11,423 nt of DNA from Pseudomonadota bacterium (lineage in GTDB: Bacteria; Pseudomonadota; Gammaproteobacteria; Burkholderiales; Burkholderiaceae_C), in the NCBI GenBank assembly GCA_023438115.1, contig JAEZEB010000354.1, positions 1 through 11,423 of the forward strand. The letters run 5' to 3'. This document shows, in pieces, positions 6,489-11,423 of the stretch. Positions within the stretch are counted from its first letter, which is position 1. Each line of letters opens with the position of its first letter. The translations under genes were made by a program, and so were the position numbers. Under the pieces are notes generated by a model. That model ran no database searches. It was not told where the DNA came from and was given only the letters and a program-made list of their open reading frames with translations.

Positions 6489-7763
6489 AAACGTCCTGGC
6501 CTTCGTGATGGCCGGAGGCGAAGGCTCGCGCCTGCATCCGCTCACGGCGAACCGCTGCAAGCCCGCCGTGCCCTTCAACGGGAAGCACCGCATCGTCGAT
6601 TTCGTCCTGTCCAACCTGGTCAACTCGGAGATCTATTCGACCTACCTGCTGGTGCAGTACAAATCGCAGTCGCTCATCGAGCACGTGCGGCAGTCCTGGA
6701 CGATGGCGCGCTTCATCCCGCAGCACTTCATCACGGTGGTGCCGCCGCAGATGCGGCACGGACCCGCCTGGTTCCAGGGCACGGCCGACGCGGTGTTCCA
6801 GAACATCCACCTGATCGAGAGCATGCAGCCGGACATCGTGGCGGTCTTCGGCGCCGACCACATCTACCGCATGGACATCCGGCAGATGATCGACTTCCAC
6901 GTGCGGAGCAACGCGCATGCGAGCGTCGCCACCATTCCGGTGGCACTGGACGAATGCGACCAGTTCGGCATCGTCGAGACCGACGAGAACCACCGCATCG
7001 TCGACTTCAAGGAAAAACCCAGGTCCGCACGTCCCATCCCGGGCAGCCGCACGCAAGCCCTGGCCTCCATGGGCAACTACATCTTCGACGCCGACGTGCT
7101 GCTGCGCCAGCTCAAGCGCATGCACGAAAGCGGCGAGACCGACTTCGGCAAGCACATCCTGCCCTCGATGGTGAAGTCGCACAAGCTGGTGGCCTACGAC
7201 TTCGCCACCAACACCATTCCCGGCACGGAGCCGTACGAGGAGCACGCGTACTGGCGCGACGTAGGCACGATCGACGCGTACTACCAGGCGCACTTCGACA
7301 CGCTGGGCGCGCAGCCGAAGTTCCGCATGACCAACCGGCACTGGCCGATCTACGCCAGCCCGGACCAGGCCGAATCGGCCCAGATCGAGAACGGCGTGAT
7401 CAACCGCTCCGTCGTGGGCTCGGGCAGCATCGTCGACGGCGCCGAACTGGACCACGCCATGCTGCGCCGCTCGGTGCTGGTGGAACGCGGCGCGCGCCTG
7501 GAGCACTGCATCGTGATGGAGCGCTCGCGCATCGGCCGCGGCGCGCAGGTGCGCCGCGCCATCATCGACCAGGACAACGACATCCCCGCCGGAGAGCGCA
7601 TCGGCTTCGACCTGGAGGAAGACCGCCGGCGCTTCCACGTCACGCCCTCGGGCATCGTGGTCGTTCCGGCGGGCGCCTTCCCCGCGCGCAAGAGCACCTC
7701 GCCCTATCTCGGCGCGATGCAGGAAGCGGCGCGCAGCGAGCGCCCGGCGATGGAGGTGCTTGC

Positions 7764-7767
<4 letters not shown>
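6475..7767 (+). CDS. glgC: Glucose-1-phosphate adenylyltransferase (ADP-glucose pyrophosphorylase)
   Basis: Makes ADP-glucose and pyrophosphate from ATP and glucose 1-phosphate, the committing step of bacterial glycogen synthesis. Length 430 residues, normal for the family. The nucleotidyltransferase domain shows GGEGSRLHPLT (Gly14-Gly15, Arg19), KPAVPFNGKHRIVDF, GTADAVFQN, the metal/catalytic Asp128 in FGADHIYRMD and the sugar-phosphate-site Lys181 in KEKP. A left-handed beta-helix of hexapeptide repeats occupies about residues 303-373. Oddities: the GG loop lies about 14 residues nearer the N-terminus than in E. coli GlgC, and Phe100 occupies the place of the conserved Tyr (E. coli Tyr114). 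Overall style (GGEGSRL, VLSNLVNS, QYKSQSL) recalls actinobacterial GlgC more than the enteric form. GAGGGAG (6462-6468) is a strong ribosome site 6 nt before the ATG. The stop overlaps glgX as ATGA. Confidence 0.95.
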
Positions 7768-9956
<2,189 letters not shown>

Positions 9957-9958
9957 CG

Positions 9959-11423
9959 ATGCGATGCCGGCACGAGATGCCCTTCGGTTCCCGCCTGCAA
10001 CCGGGCGGCGGCGCCGTGTTCCGCCTCTGGGCGCCCGCGGCGCGGCAGGTGGAGCTCGCGATCGAAACCGGAGGTCCCGCTCCCGAACTGCACCCTTCGC
10101 AGGCGGACGCGAAGGGCTGGTGGGAATGCCGGGTGCCGCACGCCACCGCGGGAACGCTGTACCGCTGGCGCATCGATGGCGACCTGCTGGTGCCGGACCC
10201 GGCCTCCCGCTACAACCCGGAAGGCCCCAACGGCCCCAGCTGCCTGCTCGATCCCGAACAGTTCGAGTGGGACGACACCTGGCGCGGCCGGCCCTGGCCG
10301 GAAACCGTGCTGTACGAATTGCATGTGGGCACCTTCACGCCGGAGGGCACTTTCGCCGCCGCCACGGCCCGCCTGAAGGACCTGGCGGAACTCGGCGTGA
10401 CCGCCGTGGAGCTGATGCCGGTGGCCAACTTCGCCGGCGACTTCGGCTGGGGCTACGACGGCGTGCTGCCTTATGCGCCGCACCATGCCTACGGCACGCC
10501 GGACGACCTCAAGCGCCTGGTGCAGGAAGCGCACCGCCTGGGGCTGATGGTGTTCCTGGACGTGGTCTACAACCACTTCGGCCCGGAAGGCAACTACCTG
10601 CACGCCTATGCGCCGGACTTCTTCTCGCAGGACAAGGACAGTCCCTGGGGCAAGGCGATCAACTTCGACGGCCCCGGCAGCGACGCCGTGCGCGAGTTCT
10701 TCATCCACAACGCGCTGTACTGGGTGCAGGAGTTCCGCTTCGACGGGCTGCGGCTCGACGCGGTGCACGCCATCAGCGACGACAGCCCGCGCCACGTGCT
10801 GCAGGACCTGTCCGAGCGCGTACGCACCGCCACGGCGGGACGGCACGTGCACCTGGTGCTGGAGAACGAGGACAACGGCCACGCCTTCCTCGCGCCTGCG
10901 CCCATGCACGGCTTCTACGACGCGCAGTGGAACGACGACTTCCACCACGTGGTGCACGTCGCCATGACGGGCGAGACGCAGCGCTACTACCACGACTACG
11001 GCGAGAACACGCTGGACCTCCTCGCGCGCTGCTTCACGCACGGCATGATCTTCGAGGGCTCCAGGCGCAGGGAAGGCGGCGCGCGCGTCATGGTGCAGCC
11101 CGCGCCGGCGCAGCCGCTCTCGGCGCTGGTGAACTTCGCCCACAACCACGACCAGGTGGGCAACCGCGCGCGGGGCGAGCGGCTGTCCGAGCTCGTGCCG
11201 CCGGAAGCCGCTGCACTGCCCACGCTGCTGGCCCTGCTGACGCCGGCGATCCCCATGCTGTTCTTCGGCGAGGAATGGGGCGCTTCCGAGCCCTTCCTCT
11301 ATTTCGCCGACTGGGAGGGCGCGCTGCGCGAGGCCGTGCGCGCCGGCCGCAAGCGCGAGTTCGGGCACGAGCACGCCGACGACCTGCCGGATCCCTGCAG
11401 CAGCGCGACGCGCGACCGCAGCC
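9959..11423 (+). CDS. treZ: Malto-oligosyltrehalose trehalohydrolase (3' end missing)
   Basis: Cleaves trehalose from maltooligosyltrehalose, the product of TreY, in the cytoplasm. The frame starts at ATG 9959 and is still open at the right edge (488 complete codons); the family is about 570-620 residues, so roughly the last 100 are missing. Order: N-terminal CBM48-like module (GGAVFRLWAPAARQVELAIE), a strand reading VLYELHVGTFTPEGTF, then GH13 regions: I DVVYNHFGPEGNYL, II GLRLDAVHAI (nucleophile Asp267), III HLVLENEDN (Glu302 the likely acid/base), IV NHDQVGNRARGERL (His397, Asp398). Regions III and IV in this form distinguish TreZ from GlgB and GlgX. Further on, TPAIPMLFFGEEWGASEPFLYF is also typical. 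It begins 2 nt after the glgX stop, so it should be co-translated with it; treY and malQ are its usual neighbours but are not in view. Confidence 0.95.
   Translation, partial: MRCRHEMPFGSRLQPGGGAVFRLWAPAARQVELAIETGGPAPELHPSQADAKGWWECRVPHATAGTLYRWRIDGDLLVPDPASRYNPEGPNGPSCLLDPEQFEWDDTWRGRPWPETVLYELHVGTFTPEGTFAAATARLKDLAELGVTAVELMPVANFAGDFGWGYDGVLPYAPHHAYGTPDDLKRLVQEAHRLGLMVFLDVVYNHFGPEGNYLHAYAPDFFSQDKDSPWGKAINFDGPGSDAVREFFIHNALYWVQEFRFDGLRLDAVHAISDDSPRHVLQDLSERVRTATAGRHVHLVLENEDNGHAFLAPAPMHGFYDAQWNDDFHHVVHVAMTGETQRYYHDYGENTLDLLARCFTHGMIFEGSRRREGGARVMVQPAPAQPLSALVNFAHNHDQVGNRARGERLSELVPPEAAALPTLLALLTPAIPMLFFGEEWGASEPFLYFADWEGALREAVRAGRKREFGHEHADDLPDPCSSATRDRS

Noticed and set aside
4485..6623. 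712-codon open frame on the minus strand across glgB
   Set aside because: It lies antisense to a gene with all GlgB catalytic motifs. The translation is a Val/His/Arg/Glu-rich string without domains, as expected from the complement of GC-rich codons.

Overview
The window is a GC-rich, densely coding piece of a bacterial chromosome with every recognisable gene on the + strand. The codon bias (third positions almost all G or C), the branched-chain-type ABC transporter cluster and the glycogen/trehalose gene order fit a betaproteobacterium, most likely Burkholderiales/Comamonadaceae. That assignment is an impression from protein style and was not tested by a search.

Region 1 (1 to about 4363) is a branched-chain amino-acid-type (HAAT family) ABC importer: the 3' part of a periplasmic substrate-binding protein gene, then livH- and livM-like permeases and livG- and livF-like ATPases. 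An intrinsic terminator lies between the binding-protein gene and the first permease. The four membrane and ATPase genes overlap by 4, 8 and 8 nt, so they are almost certainly translationally coupled. The substrate cannot be read from the sequence; leucine-type amino acids, other amides or aromatic acids are all possible for this family.

Region 2 (4364 to 4538) is the only real intergenic gap (175 nt). It holds two further imperfect copies of the 3' end of the livF gene and a strong GC hairpin. No convincing promoter was found, although the next operon must start around here.

Region 3 (4539 to the right edge) is a tightly packed glycogen and trehalose operon: glgB (branching enzyme), glgC (ADP-glucose pyrophosphorylase), glgX (debranching enzyme) and treZ (maltooligosyltrehalose trehalohydrolase, cut by the window end). 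Junctions are a 14-nt overlap, a 4-nt ATGA overlap and a 2-nt gap. GlgC supplies ADP-glucose and GlgB branches the polymer. GlgX trims branches to linear malto-oligosaccharides, and TreZ releases trehalose from oligosaccharides whose end has been isomerised by TreY. Neither glgA nor treY is in view; they would be expected nearby, probably downstream.

I see no mobile element, tRNA, rRNA, CRISPR array or defence gene, and no evidence of an undescribed system. The most useful oddities are the terminator inside the transporter cluster, the degenerate H-loop of the LivF-like ATPase, the repeated livF 3' end, and a GlgC with a short N-terminus and a Phe at a conserved Tyr position.
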